NCBI GenBank assembly: GCA_051294375.1
Contig: CM119266.1
Span: forward strand, 23,920,411-23,984,410
Source: Paraspadella gotoi
Taxonomy: Eukaryota > Chaetognatha
Direction: 5' to 3'
Length of the DNA stretch: 64,000 bases
Of the stretch, positions 49,307 through 61,545 are shown piece by piece. The notes under the pieces are model-generated. The model was given only the letters and a program-made list of their open reading frames with translations. It made no database searches and was not told the DNA's origin. A program made the translations under genes and the position numbers. Each line of letters begins with the position of its first letter. Positions within the stretch are counted from its first letter, which is position 1.

Positions 49307-51563
49307 TCACTCCCGCCTGAACCACCGTTTGCAAACTATATTTTTGAAGTGGACGACCTGAAGCATATTGCCGTCCTCCAGCAGCTCGCGAGTGCTGTAC
49401 TCGATCACCTCGTCCGAAGTTTCCGAGGCGAAAGACTTTCCCACGAGTTTCCCATCTTCCAAAACTATCATGACGTGCATGGGTTTTTCTGTGACGGGAT
49501 GCGAAGCGTTGTAGCGCTTGTCAAGGGTGTAGGTGGTCGACGGACTGCGGAAGGCCGTAAACTCCGTCGCCGTCCATGTTCCGTCCTTGTTCTTCACCAT
49601 CTCAATGGTGCAACGGCCCTGGGAAGAAGGAAAGAAAGGTTTTGTCAGGTTGTGAGGTAATTTACGCCGACAGATACTATTTAATTTACTTTTTAGGTTT
49701 AAACAAAACAGTTTTAAATCTGTGAAGTAACTATAACTTTTCAATATATCCGTTACGGCGTTAGCTCACAGCTCCTTTACAAAACAACCACCGAAAGCTT
49801 ATAGCTTCCAACCTACACCTATGATCAAAATAAAAAATAAAAAATCTTAAAAGTAGTATTGATCGAGCCTGCTAGCTATCAAAGAAAATTAATAAAAAAA
49901 TCCGGGAAAAAACGAATGATTGATGCGATAACGAATTATTGATGTAATAGTAATTTATTGATAGGAATTGATTATTGATGCGATGATAACCAATTATTGA
50001 CGCGATGATAACCAAATATTGATGCAATGATAACGAATAATTAATGCGATGATAACGAATAATTAATGCGATGATAACCAAATGATTGATGTTATGATAA
50101 CCAAATGATTGATGTGATGATAACCAAATAATTGATGCGATGATAGTCATTCATTGATGTGATGATAATCATTTATTGATACGATGATAGTCATTCATTG
50201 ATGCGATGATAGTCATTCATTGATGCGATGAATCATTCATCATAAATAAAACAAACAAATGCGTGTATGAGTGAAAGAGAGAGAGAAAGAGAGAGAGATA
50301 GAAAGAGAATAAATCCACGAAAATCTCGGATGTAAATTTGAGATTTTGTATTGTGAAAAAAGCGCGGAATAAATGGAGAAAATAAAAGTTTTTAGAAGGA
50401 AAAAAATAATCAAATTTTTTCAAAAAACGAACGATCACGCAAGAGACCATTCAGAGAGAGAGAGAGACAGAGAGAGACAGAGACAGAGAGAGACAGAGAG
50501 AGAAAGAGAGAGAAAGAGAAAGCTGTACACTGGAAGCTCGCTGTACAATCACTGCAGAGCCTGAACTCATTTTTAAACTATTCAGAAAAGGCAGCGCCTG
50601 ACAAATATAGGAAGAAACATAAATATATAATTTGAAGAAATATATGTTTTTTAATGATTCAAAGATTTTTTTATGAATTTTATTTTCAATATTATTTACT
50701 GCAATATGTAAATTAGATTAAAGCACTTTTATATACTAATTTGAATATTATAATGAGTACTATAATTCATTTGCATATTGTGGTAAATCATAATGAAATG
50801 GAAATTCAAACCAAAAATACTTGAATCTAAATGTAATAGTATGGTGGACTAAAATCCACCAACCGGTCATTGGTGCCAGAGGCAAGTCATTTGCCTTCCA
50901 ACCCAAAGGTCCGGGGTTTTTGCCCGGTGGTCGCCCAGCAGTTAAGAGGGATGGGGCGTTTAACCCATCTGTAAGACGGTATTACAACCTGATCCGAAGT
51001 TCAGGGACTGCTTATATTGAACGGTTCTGTCATTAGCACATATCTATAATTACTGTCTCTTCAATAAGAAAATTTTAAAGCTATTTCAAGATGAGAAGCC
51101 ATATCCAAATTTTTAACTTACGATGATCGCACACTTTTATAAAACTTCATCGTAATTCATAATAATTTTTATTTAAAAAAAAACGGTAAGCCCCAGCCAA
51201 AACTATAAAAGCGTAGTAGTTTTTATAGAAAAAAGAGTGACGCCGACGACAACGCGGATAACGACGACGACGACGACGACGTCACAAAGAGTCCTGACCG
51301 GCTTCGCCGGCAGGCTCGATAAAAAAACCCAATACGTCTGCAACCTTGTTGACGATTTTTCGCGGGATGAAACCAATGCCGTGCGCTGCCAAGTAGTTGT
51401 CAAAATTCTCGTTTTTGGTGCACCTCCATCTGTTCCCAAGAATTAGGTAGCGAAAAGAATTGAACATGTTAAGGAACGACCTTATTAATTTGCTAAATAA
51501 TATTGATAAGGGTTTTTACCGTCCTATGAAATCCTCGTGTGTTGCGTCCGTCTTATGTTTCAT
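49307..51563 (-). CDS. Fatty-acid-binding protein (FABP/CRABP family), three exons
   Basis: A cytosolic lipid carrier of the ten-strand beta-barrel FABP family. Exon 1, 51563-51520, encodes MKHKTDATHEDFIG plus two bases of an Arg codon and ends at donor GTAAAA. Exon 2, 51429-51336, completes the Arg and reads WRCTKNENFDNYL, then GIGF and PRK. Exon 3, 49618-49307, starts after CCCAG, begins GRCTIEMVKNKDGTW and ends VCKRWFRRE, then stop. Joining exons 1 and 2 restores the family signature F-x-G-(K/R)-W with the usual spacing to ENFD. The predicted protein is about 149 residues, slightly over the usual 130-140. The C-terminal R-x-Y ligand motif appears as R-W-F, keeping Arg with Phe for Tyr. Intron 1 is 90 bases and intron 2 about 1.7 kb. 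The exon 2 donor is the least certain point: GTATTG after Ala-Asp is used here, while GTTGCA nine bases earlier gives a protein three residues shorter in the same frame. No break is seen, so the gene looks intact. Confidence 0.87.
49915..50235. repeat. 22-23-bp minisatellite in FABP intron 2
   Basis: About 14 tandem copies of a unit close to ATTGATGCGATGATAACCAA, varying at a few positions (GCG/GTG/TTA, ATAACC/ATAGTC). Later copies share a TCATTCATTG variant, so the array shows higher-order change from left to right. It lies between FABP exons 3 and 2 and could vary in length between individuals. Confidence 0.9.
50849..51035 (+). mobile_element. Possible tRNA-derived SINE-like element in FABP intron 2
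   Basis: The element begins with three perfect hairpins in a row: GGTGGA/TCCACC, AGGCAA/TTGCCT, and CCGGG-GTTTTTG-CCCGG. The last has the 5-bp stem and 7-base loop of a tRNA T arm and resembles a degraded B box. About 100 bases of unrelated, non-microsatellite sequence follow. This layout (tRNA-like head, unrelated body) is that of a SINE. There is no clear poly(A) tail or target duplication and no second copy in this window, so the call is tentative. Confidence 0.35.
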
Positions 51564-51951
51564 TATTTGCGCTTCCGAGGACAGATCCTAACCAACAAGA
51601 GAATATTTGAATATTCATTTATAGAAATTACTCAGACATTTCTCATTTTTAATTAAATTTATATTTGCCGAAATTATTATATTTAAAGTTATTTTACTCA
51701 ATGGAATTAATCTTATGAGATTACTTGTGGTTGTTCAACGTTCATTGTCCGCTCATTTCAATATCCAACGTAAGATCGAAGTTTTTCCGTATCTCTAATT
51801 TTTAAGCGCTTTTTACAAGACGGTTTAGGGAGTTATTGAAGGAATGATGCGCTTTAAAAAAAATTATCGAAACTGAAAAGAACCTAATAGTTTTTTTAAT
51901 GGTCTTATTCATTTTTATGTTCACATCTTAGTAAGTAGGAGTTAAATTCTA

Positions 51952-52014
51952 TTGATAGATAAATAGACTGATAGACAGATAGACAGATAGATAGATAGAT
52001 AGATAGATAGATAA
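51952..52014. repeat. (GATA)n microsatellite
   Basis: GATA/GACA tetramers run into a purine-only GAAA-type stretch extending to about 52190. Confidence 0.9.
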
Positions 52015-52280
52015 GAAGAAGAAAGAAAGAAACGAAGAGAAAGAAGAAAGAGAAAGAAAAGGAAAAAGAAAGAAGAAGAAAGAAAGAAAAGAGAAAGAGA
52101 AGAAAGGAAAAAGAAAGAGATAAGAGAGAGAAAGAAATAAAAGAAAGAAAAGAGAAGAAGAAAAGGAAGGAAGAAAGGAAAAAATAGGAAAATCTAAAAA
52201 AAGGAGGAAATAAAATTTCCTTAGGGAAAAATTTTCTTCGACGAGGTTTTTTAGAATCGGATAAAAGATTTGTGGGAAAC

Positions 52281-52313
52281 GGCGTCGGCGTCGTCTTTGG
52301 TGTCGGCGTCGTC

Positions 52314-52349
<36 letters not shown>

Positions 52350-52372
52350 TTCGGCGTCAGCGACGCCAGCGC
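52281..52372. repeat. GGCGTC hexamer repeat
   Basis: Interrupted GGCGTC/TCTTTGG array. The minus-strand frame reads Asp-Ala repeats, but no gene context supports it. Confidence 0.85.
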
Positions 52373-52837
52373 CTTGGATGTCGGCGACGTCGGTGGCGTT
52401 CGTGGCGGCGTTGAAAAACGGCGCCGGTGAAATGGCGTCAGAGGCTTGATGCTTTGTCGTCTTCAATTTTAACTTTTTTTAGAATTAAATTAAAAGTAAG
52501 CTTTGTTTAACTTTAAGGTTATAGAGTTTATTTATTTATTAATTGTTCACTCATTCATTCAAACAATCAATTTTTCCTATCTCAATCTAATAATAAAAAG
52601 TGCATTGATTAATTTATGTGTTCATTAATTATTTTTGTTCATTATTCTGTTACTTCAAAAATTTTATTCAGTTTAAGTTTTACTATAACTTTGATAAACA
52701 GATAACTTCTACATCTCCGAGATCAATTATGTGGCAATCAAATAAAGTTACCCTAAATCTTTCTAACTCCCGCGCTTTTTCAATCACACACATCAATTAG
52801 ACCCACTCACCTCAGATATTCGTGGATGTCTCGAGAC

Positions 52838-52990
52838 CCGGAACCGGAACCCGGAACCGCCGATTCTTTCGCGAAAGGAAGGAAGTGACGTGACCACTGA
52901 CCAGTCGAGTTCCGGTTCGACTTCGTCACGACCGGAATCAGCGTCCGGAAAACCGGTTCCGTCTCGTCACTGTCGGCCAAAGCCGGAAAT
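52838..52990. promoter_or_regulatory. Cluster of CCGGAA (ETS-type) and TGACG sites
   Basis: Seven CCGGAA motifs on either strand, including three in a row at 52838-52856, plus several TGACG half-sites such as GTGACGTGAC. The cluster lies 1.3 kb upstream of the FABP start. Cluster density is seen directly; regulatory function is inferred. Confidence 0.35.
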
Positions 52991-53782
52991 TCGTGTCTCG
53001 GACGAAGGATTTTATGACCACAATAAAAAGAAGAAACGGTGATATTTAGATATTTAGACTGTGGGTTTTAATTTAAATTTTTATCTACATATTTGTCCCC
53101 TTACCGATATTTATTTTTCAATTTACTCGTTCGTTTAATAATTTTTGTCTCCTTCGCTTGTGTAGCTGTAAATGTAGCGATAAATGTCAATATATATTTT
53201 AATTCTTTCGATTTCAAACGTTAAGCTTAAAGTCTAAACGAATCATTACCCAAAACGCTTTGAACCTTGAATCTTTTTTCCCTTCCTCTCTCTGCCGCTA
53301 AGGGTGACGCCGATAAGAATAAAAATAAGGGAGAAACGACGTGATATTCTTTCGTCTGTTGTCGTCGTCGTCGTCATCGTCGTCTGAGGGTTGTCTGCAA
53401 TTTGGCGAAGGAACGGCAGCATTCGGTCATTTGATTTCGTTTTATTGCTTCTGGTTTCGGGGGTAAAAAGGGAAGGGCGACGACAACGACGACGACGACG
53501 TCGACGACTAAGAGGAATGGAAAGAACGACGACGACGAAGACCGCGGCGACGTCAAAGGTGACGCCTCGGCGCGGAATGCCATTGCCTTATGGCGCGTGA
53601 AATGGCTTCGGCGAGAAATAAAAGGAGTCAAAGGGTGGCTCCAGACGAGGAAAGGGTGACGGGAAGGTGGTCGGAGAGGGGGGAATGAGAATGGCGTGGG
53701 TGGTTGACGGGGCGGGGTGGTGGGGATGTTTTGGATAATTCGTCTGGAGAAGAACTAGCAATCGTAAGCCTAAGCGTCAACT

Positions 53783-54213
53783 CTTCTCTCTCCACGGACC
53801 CACCACGAGAAAAGAAGACGATGATTACATGAAAAGTCTCATCTTTTATTTTTATCGTTCCCAAAGTTATCATCTTTTATTTTATCTCTTTCGTTTTTAG
53901 CGCGCCCTCGACTATAAAACAAAAAGCGGGCAGTTATGCCGACCTAATTTTCAATTCGAGAGGGGGACAGAAGGGAAAGGGAAGAGGCTTGAGAAGAAAA
54001 TTTTGAAGAAATATCAATACCGTGTTGAAGAAAAACGCATTAAAGAGTAATAACAAAAGTGAAGCTAAGGGAAAGTTTTTACAAATGTACAAATTTAAAA
54101 TAGAAAGGAAAAGAATTGAATGGGACGAAATTAATGGTTTGTGGGGAAACCAACCATGACCTAATGGAGAATAACAACAAAACAGCGAGGATCGCGTGCT
54201 GCGTTGAAAGGAG

Positions 54214-54219
<6 letters not shown>
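53783..54219 (-). repeat. 0.45-kb inverted dispersed repeat, copy 2
   Basis: Reverse-complement partner of 32081-32525. Landmarks are the GGACCCACCACGAG start, AAAGCGGGCAGTTATGCC, and GCGTGCTGCGTTGAAAGGAG before the (GA)n tract at 54220. Flanking sequence outside the tracts is unrelated to that of copy 1. Confidence 0.85.

Positions 54220-54302
<83 letters not shown>
54220..54302. repeat. (GA)n microsatellite, left arm of a GA/CT pair
   Basis: About 70 perfect bases plus a short tail. It faces a CT run 98 bases downstream, so the two could pair as a hairpin. Confidence 0.95.
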
Positions 54303-54303
<1 letters not shown>

Positions 54304-54397
54304 GACTAAAGGGTGGGATCGAGCGGAGGGGAGAGAAGGGCGGCGCGTCAAAGACGAAAAGGGTCATTCCGTGACCCCCTCTTTTTATGGCACGGAA

Positions 54398-54400
<3 letters not shown>

Positions 54401-54475
<75 letters not shown>
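54401..54475. repeat. (CT)n microsatellite, right arm of a GA/CT pair
   Basis: About 75 nearly perfect bases, complementary to 54220-54302 on the same strand. Confidence 0.95.
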
Positions 54476-54484
<9 letters not shown>

Positions 54485-55358
54485 CATTCCTCTAAACGCG
54501 TTAGGCGCTTTGGTGAGGATTTGTGAAACCCCTTTTTTTTCAGCTCTCTCCCTTCTCCCATTTTTTTTCTTGGCGCAGAATCGAATACTGATTTTCTTTA
54601 TTTCTCTTTGTCGTCGACGTATTCTTCTTATTAGTCGTCATTGTCGTCGTCAACGTCGTCGTTATCGTCGTCGCCTCCGAATCTTATTTTCGTTAATTCG
54701 ATCTTCCGCTTCGCCAAAAACAAATTCCGTTCGATATAACGAAGATCTATCGATGACGCTTTTTTCGCCTCGATGAATTTTTATTTGATTCGATTTTTAG
54801 GCCAAAAAACAATTGAGTATTTACCACACCAAAAGCGAAAAACTCTGTTTTAATTGACATTTTGTGTTTTATTTTTAATTCGATTTTTTTAGTTTGTGTA
54901 ATTAGGAAAATATTTTAGTACCTTAAGTACTTTAAAATTTAAACAGTACAAACAAAATGGCATACAGAACTACAGATACATACAAAAATTGCATAATTTT
55001 ACATTTTGCAACTAACTAACTGCCTGTTTTAATTTTTAAACTTCTCTATTTGTTTTTCTTCTTTTCTTTTTAAATGTCTTAGCATTACTCTTCCCTCCTC
55101 TCCTCTACTTTCTACTTTTCTTTCCCCAAATTCTTGCAAACATTTCTGGTTCTCCTGAGACTCGTTGAGAAAAATTAGTTTCCATATTGTAACGAGCAGG
55201 CGCTCGCTCTCTCTCGCTCTCCCTGGGAGCGGAACGCAACTAATCATTTAATGTTTATTACCAAGGCAAGGGAAAAAAAACTACATTTCCAAAAGCTTTT
55301 TCTTTCTTTATTGTTAATACTGCTATAATTGTATGTCAAGTTTACAAGCTTCTCTTTC

Positions 55359-55418
<60 letters not shown>

Positions 55419-55509
55419 CTCCTCTCTCTCATCTCTCTCTCTCTCTCAGTCAACTCCTTTCCCTCTTCGACTCTGCGACGGCTAATACAATAAATCTCGA
55501 CAATCTTCA

Positions 55510-55518
55510 CGACGACGA

Positions 55519-55563
<45 letters not shown>
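55510..55563. repeat. (GAC)n trinucleotide repeat
   Basis: About 17 near-perfect GAC triplets. Similar GAC/CGT runs occur at 40078-40091, 45136-45202 and 53480-53500. Confidence 0.9.
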
Positions 55564-55668
55564 TCTTCTGACGACCTACTTTCACGCTCCATCCATCAGA
55601 GCGGCGACTCAAAAGCGCCGCTGCCCGAAACCGACGCGAATTCGTTAACCACCGCCGCCCACAGAAAA

Positions 55669-55674
55669 TTGAGA

Positions 55675-55757
<83 letters not shown>
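55669..55757. repeat. (GA)n microsatellite
   Basis: Interrupted GA run. A CT-rich run at 55368-55447 faces it across about 220 bases that contain the GAC array, giving a second GA/CT inverted pair. Confidence 0.9.
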
Positions 55758-55760
<3 letters not shown>

Positions 55761-56729
55761 AGAGAGAGATGTTCCCGATGAAAGAAAAAAGCATTCATTT
55801 TCTCACCCCCATTTTTTTCTTTCCTTTTATTTTTCTTCGAATGAAATAATAAAAGTGAGAAAAAAAAATCGACAAAAATCTTTTCATTTTTAATTCAACT
55901 TCTTTTTTTTTGTTTTCTTTGTTTCATTTCTTTCTTTTTTTTTTCATTAGAATCGAAGGATTTTGATGTCGACGAATTTATGCGGTTGTAAATCGCGGAA
56001 ATATGACAAAGAAATAAAGAGTCTTTTGTATCGATTTTTTCGTTTCGACTCGAATGGTTATGAGTTCATGAGCTCGTGAGATGTGAAATCTCAAACTGAA
56101 CTTTTTTCACGTTAAACTTTTCGCTGGGTACAATGTTGCCAATCTTCTTTTAAAATTTTGAATGGCTAAGACAAACTTCAAACGGAAAGAACATAATGAA
56201 GCGTCGTTGTTTCAATTGTAGATTTAATCTTTTAGATACTACTTTCTTACTTAAAAATGAAAATAAATATATGATACATTTATTTCATTTTATTACTATT
56301 TTACTATTTTAAACAATAAAATAACAAAATAAACAAATAAAATAAAAAATAATCAATTTATACTCCTTAATTTCAAGTACCCAATTCCCTTGTAAATATA
56401 ATTAAATATATTTTTATTTCCCTCGCTCCATTTTCACCAACGAGATTGCAAACTTTTTCGCCGAATTTCAATTTTTCTTCTTTTAAGGGCCTCGTTAGTC
56501 GACTGGTTTAATCTACCCCCAAAAAACGTTCCAAAATCATTAGCTTATATTTCCACTTTAAGGGGACGACTCGTTTCGCGTTTCCCCTTAAATTTCGCTT
56601 CGCTTCATCTTCCGAGGCGAAGGGAAGATTCGGGATCGAATCCTCGCTGGCAATTTCTCCGGATCTCTCCATAAATTTGCGCGCGCAATAAATCGCGTCG
56701 CGCGGCACATGAGGCGGAAGATGGAGCGC

Positions 56730-56777
<48 letters not shown>

Positions 56778-57059
56778 AAAATTGTTTTCGAGCAAGCATT
56801 TCGAATCGTTTTAAAATTTGAATTTTTTTCAAGACTTGTTTTAACGTATTTAAAAATCTTTCTAAGACTTTTTTGCTTTTAATATAGTAAATTAGGACTA
56901 TAAATATTGAGTCTGTAGGGAACTAAAACTAAATCTCTAACCTCGGATCGATAAAAATGCATTCAATGCGTTTTGTGAGATAGCATTCCTACTAAAATAT
57001 TAAGTAGTTTGACATTCAATGGATCCTAAAAAATACAACAACGACAACTTCATTTCCAC

Positions 57060-57200
57060 TCTCCAACCACCTCGCAAAACCGGAAGCGGCGCCGGAAACG
57101 AGGCGCCGGCCAAAGCCGGCCCCGCGCCGGCCCGCGGGTTATCTTCCGCCGCGTTATTGCGCGCGTTATTTGTTGCCAAACATCCGCGCGGTCGTTGGCG
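57060..57200. promoter_or_regulatory. Short CpG island
   Basis: Dense GCCGG/GGCGCC sequence with ACCGGAAGCGGCGCC. A 75-codon plus-strand frame beginning at 57019 runs through it but resembles no known family and owes its openness to GC composition. Confidence 0.3.
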
Positions 57201-58099
57201 CGCGCCCGAATTGCCGAGCTGCCAAACTTACCCCCTCCTCCTATAGTCCCGCCTTACCACGTCCGATTCTACCCGAGACGCCACTGTCCCTACCTTCTCC
57301 GCTTTGTTTTTCAGGAGAACATTTTCTAGAAATTTTAAGGGAGAGAAACAAGAGGGGGGGAAAAACAGGTATCCGAGTCTCTAAACGTGAAACGTGCTTT
57401 TTGATTTTTGCTTATGTAATCGAACAGTGTTGTTTAAACTTCTCTTACGCGTTGTTTAATAATTTATTTTATTTATATTTTGCTTTGAATTCGATTATAA
57501 ATAATGAAAAAGGTCGCAGTGAAAGCCCATATATATTCTTGTTCTACCCCATAAATTCTTATTTTATCTTGCATCCGTAAAACGACATCTCCAACTTTCT
57601 CTCCCAATTTCACCGGCAACGCGGCTTTATCGAGGAAGCGTCCTCTGCAATGGGTTTTTTTCCAGAAACATTAATCTTGAGACGAGGAAACGAAAAAAAT
57701 GGCAACCGAGATAGAGTTGCTGAGAGAGACTGCATTGTTATGGATTAATGTTTTGTTTGTTACTGTATTTGAACCATGATTCGAATTTTTATAATTACAA
57801 AACATTTTATGTTTAACAAAACTGCACGCAATTATGATTAAAAGTTAAATCGTCATTATTTTGAATTTTTGAAATTAATTTATCTCGCGAAAAAGGATCA
57901 GCGTTGAAAGAAACGAGCCTTTTTTATTTGAGCCCGTAAAAAATAAGAGGCTTTTGAGGGTTATAACGTCGCGAAAGGCCATAACCGGGTTTTAAGAGTT
58001 TTGGATGATTATTCCGCTCTCGCTTTTAACGAAATGCTTGGTAAATGAGGTGAGGCATCGTCGTAGTGGTTGATTGAATTGCGAAATTTCAAACCAAAT

Positions 58100-58133
<34 letters not shown>

Positions 58134-59703
58134 CCGCGGTACTAACGGATGGGCGCTGGAAGCGACTTCCCATACATGGGCTCGCCCAAGGCAGATCAAT
58201 GGACTATGGACGATCCATATTCTCAGTCGAATAACGACGAGGTGTCGTAACGTTAATAGTCGAGCTGCTTAATCCCCGATTGGGTGGATTTACGATAAGC
58301 TAAAGTCTCTGATTGGCCGAAACTCTCTCGTAACGTTATGGTGGGGCAACTGAAAGCAATATCCATCCTCGAGGCGATAAGAAGCACCCATTACAGAATC
58401 TCCTTCTCGTTCCCTTACTGTTTTTTTTTTTTTTTTTTTGAAGGGAAGGGTTGCAGAAGGGATTTCAGGGGCGGTCCGAGATTCGTAACTTCCATTAGCT
58501 TGATGACGCCATTGAAATTACTTGACTTTTTAAATGTATTTGAAATGTTTACCTATGTATTTTTGGCACGCTTTAGGTAATATTCTCTTATTTTTTTTAC
58601 TTAATGAACCCAACACAACCCAACCCAAACAACCATAACCCTAAAATACTTAACCTCGCTGAATTTACATGTAGCATGTAGCTGTTAATCCCCTAGCGCC
58701 ATTTTTTAAGCCGTTCTCCAACTCCTTCCCATTTTCTCCTTCTCCATTAATAAAGTATCTTCAGTTAATTCTTACACCACTCAATCCAGTTCTTAGCTTA
58801 AACCACCCTCTATCACTTTCTTCGCAACTTCGCCCTCTATCGTTACTTCCCATTCCATGAAGCCCCCCTACTTCGAGTATCACGTCCTTGCGGGGCCGTA
58901 ACCCCGAACCATCCGTCAAAACCTTATCGCGCCGAGGTTTTTTTTTTTCTTTTTTCCTTTTTTTGTTTCAGACTTTAAAATCGAAAGGAAAAGCGACTTT
59001 ACTATGTTTCTCTTATGTAATCAAACTGTTTTTCGAAATATATTTCACTTGAGTTTTAAACGTTTCTTATTAATTTGATTCTCATTCGATGAAAATTCTA
59101 TAAAATATTGATAATAATAACGATAATCCTTTTCAATCATCATTTTTTCTTCATCTGCTCTACGACATCAAATAAATTGGCAATGACGACGTCGCGCTTT
59201 AACAAATTTCACATTCGCTGCTCCTCATTTCGCTTTTATGTTCGTCGTAATCCTTTCGCTTCGGAATTTAAAAAGAAGCGGCGCTAATTTTGGAGCTGCT
59301 AACGTTTGAAATGGAAATTTCCATCCTCCCTGGAATGATGGGCCGACGCATTTCGGCACTGAAACTCATCTCAATCTGTTACTTGGAGAGTTACGGCGTT
59401 TCTGCACATATAAGTGTATGTCGTGTATACTGTATATTCATGGCTTAGTATAAGCATTAATAGTAACATCTACATTTTAGGTGCCATGATTTTTATATAT
59501 TAAAATCCAGTTCACTATCCTATGTCTGTTTTAATTTGTAACCCACCCGCCCGTTTCTCTCATTTCCAGTGATCCACCCACACACCTCGTTTTTTTTTTC
59601 TCTTTCACCCCGCCCGACCTCATTTTCGCCCGCGACGGGTTCGACCCCGAGCCCCGCCCACTTGCCTTCGTTCAAGTGATCCATGAAAAGCCTACGAGGC
59701 CCC

Positions 59704-59790
59704 AGATGCCGCCGCCGCACCTCCTCGTCGTCGTTAGTCCGCTAACAGATGCCGCGGCCGGCATCTCCTCATCGTCGTTAGTCGGCTAAC
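59704..59790. repeat. 43/44-bp tandem duplication
   Basis: Two adjacent units start AGATGCCGC and end GTCGTTAGTC-(C/G)-GCTAAC. A third copy starts AGATGC at 59791 and decays at once. GC-rich with no recognised frame. Confidence 0.85.
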
Positions 59791-60491
59791 AGATGCAATT
59801 CCGACGTCGGCCACCGACGCCGCTCGCCTAATTGTTACGTTGTAATAATCGTCGGGAAGGAGAGAGAGATTGGGGAGTTTTAAAAGAGGACGAAATGTCG
59901 TTAGACGAGCGTTAACGTGGCAACCGTTTCATTGAATCGGACGAATGATTATAATTAAAAGGATGCAACTTTTTTAAAAATGTTAAGCTTGATTTTTAAA
60001 ATGCTATAGATAGATAAAGATGTCAACTAGTCATTAAAAATTTAATTGGTAAACGTCTTGTTTGGTTTGATTGTTTTATTTTTATGACAAATACTGTTTT
60101 CTATTTCCGCAATGAAAAAGGAATAAAAAATTCCGATCATTTGATAGGAAAGAATTATCTATGTAAAATTTAATAACGATGCCACGTTCTCCCTTTGAAA
60201 CCGCACATTCCGGTCGCAATGACCAAAGTCAAATGGATCATTAAAAACGAAGTCGCGTCGGCGTCAAAGCCAAGAGACAAAAGATGTAACAAAACAAAAA
60301 ACAATACGACGACATTAAACAAAACAATACATTGGCAATTACTAACGCCTCCCGGCCTCCGAGGGAGGAAGAAAGAGGGAGGAAAGAGGGAGATAGAGAA
60401 TGTAGCTAATGGCCGGAATTCGCATTAGCTTAACGACGTCCTTCGTTTTAGTCTTCGTAAAAACTTACGGGGATAATTATTAACTTTTTTT

Positions 60492-60522
<31 letters not shown>

Positions 60523-60604
60523 GCTTCCCTTCCTCCGAATCTCGCCAACCTCCCTCCATCGCCCTCTCGACTCTCTTCCCGTCGCCGCATGCGACAATCA
60601 TCGA

Positions 60605-60643
<39 letters not shown>

Positions 60644-61429
60644 CTCTCTCTCTCCTCTCTCTCTCCTCTCTTCTCTCCTCTCTCTCTCAATTCTTTCTCC
60701 TTCGACTCACTCTCTATCTTTTCCGCTCTGGATCGATTTTCTTTGTCTCGTCGTTGGAGGCCGAGGATGAATTCCCGTAATGAACGACTCCCTCATGAAA
60801 ACAGATGCTTCCTGTTCTTGCGCCGCCGTCACCGCCGCCGCCGCCGCGTCGCCGCGGGAAAGGGGTAGTGGATAGAGGGAACGTTGTGGAGATATAGGGT
60901 AAGGGGCAATATGAGTGAGCGATGGTTACAACGGATAAACCGATGGTGGAGTAAGTGAAGTAAGGGAACGGCGTTGCGCTGGAAATTAACGCGACTTCAG
61001 CGTCGCAGCGGCGAGCGGGGAGACAACAAACGCTGCCTATAAACGAGACCATTCCCGCGCGCGAGAGAAAGTTATGAAAGTTTATGAAAGTGAGAACGAG
61101 GCGTCTTGGCGTTATTATCATTTATATCGTCGTTGAAGAAGAAAGTACGAGCGATGAAGGCGATTCCGAGAGGTCGTTAAAAGCTCTTTGCTTTCTTGGC
61201 TCGAGTTTTATCTTTGTTTTTTATGCAAATCACAACTAAATTATTAAATTGCTCTATTTTTACATTTGTTTGTTTCCATTAGTTTTGAAGGAGCTTTAGA
61301 GTCTTAGCCTACGTTCATTTATTATTATTGGATTTTTAAAAGTTAAAATATTTTTTTTTCGAGGAAAGATGATCAACAATATTCCCCAAACGCAAATTCT
61401 TTTAAAGAGAAAACAAAGAAACTAAAATC

Positions 61430-61545
61430 GGCCGGAAGTGGCGCTGCGTTCGCCAACGCCACGCCCCTTGCCGCCGCCGAGTCTCGCGACGCCCAAGTTA
61501 CAGGCGCCAAGGCTATTCGGTACGAAGCTAGGGCCCGGGAATGAA
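61430..61545. promoter_or_regulatory. Short CpG-rich block with consensus ETS site
   Basis: GCCGGAAGTGGCGC matches the ETS consensus strongly and is followed by GC-rich sequence. It lies about 500 bases upstream of tRNA-His. No transcript is recognised. Confidence 0.3.

Noticed and set aside
52251-52466. Asp-Ala repeat protein on the minus strand
   Set aside because: Product of the GGCGTC hexamer array; no homologous sequence or splice context.
57019-57246. 75-codon plus-strand frame beginning MDPKKYNNDN
   Set aside because: Its open length comes from a CpG island; no family resemblance or splice partner.
58610-58665. AACCC-rich stretch resembling telomeric repeat
   Set aside because: The units are irregular and do not match TTAGG or another known telomere repeat in phase.
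59408-59432. GTATACTGTATATTC similar to the Hox-cluster microRNA iab-4
   Set aside because: The match is partial, the seed context differs and no hairpin partner is visible. mir-10 was also looked for and not found.
59634-59652. GGGTTCGACCCC like a tRNA T arm
   Set aside because: No matching anticodon, D or acceptor stems upstream or downstream.
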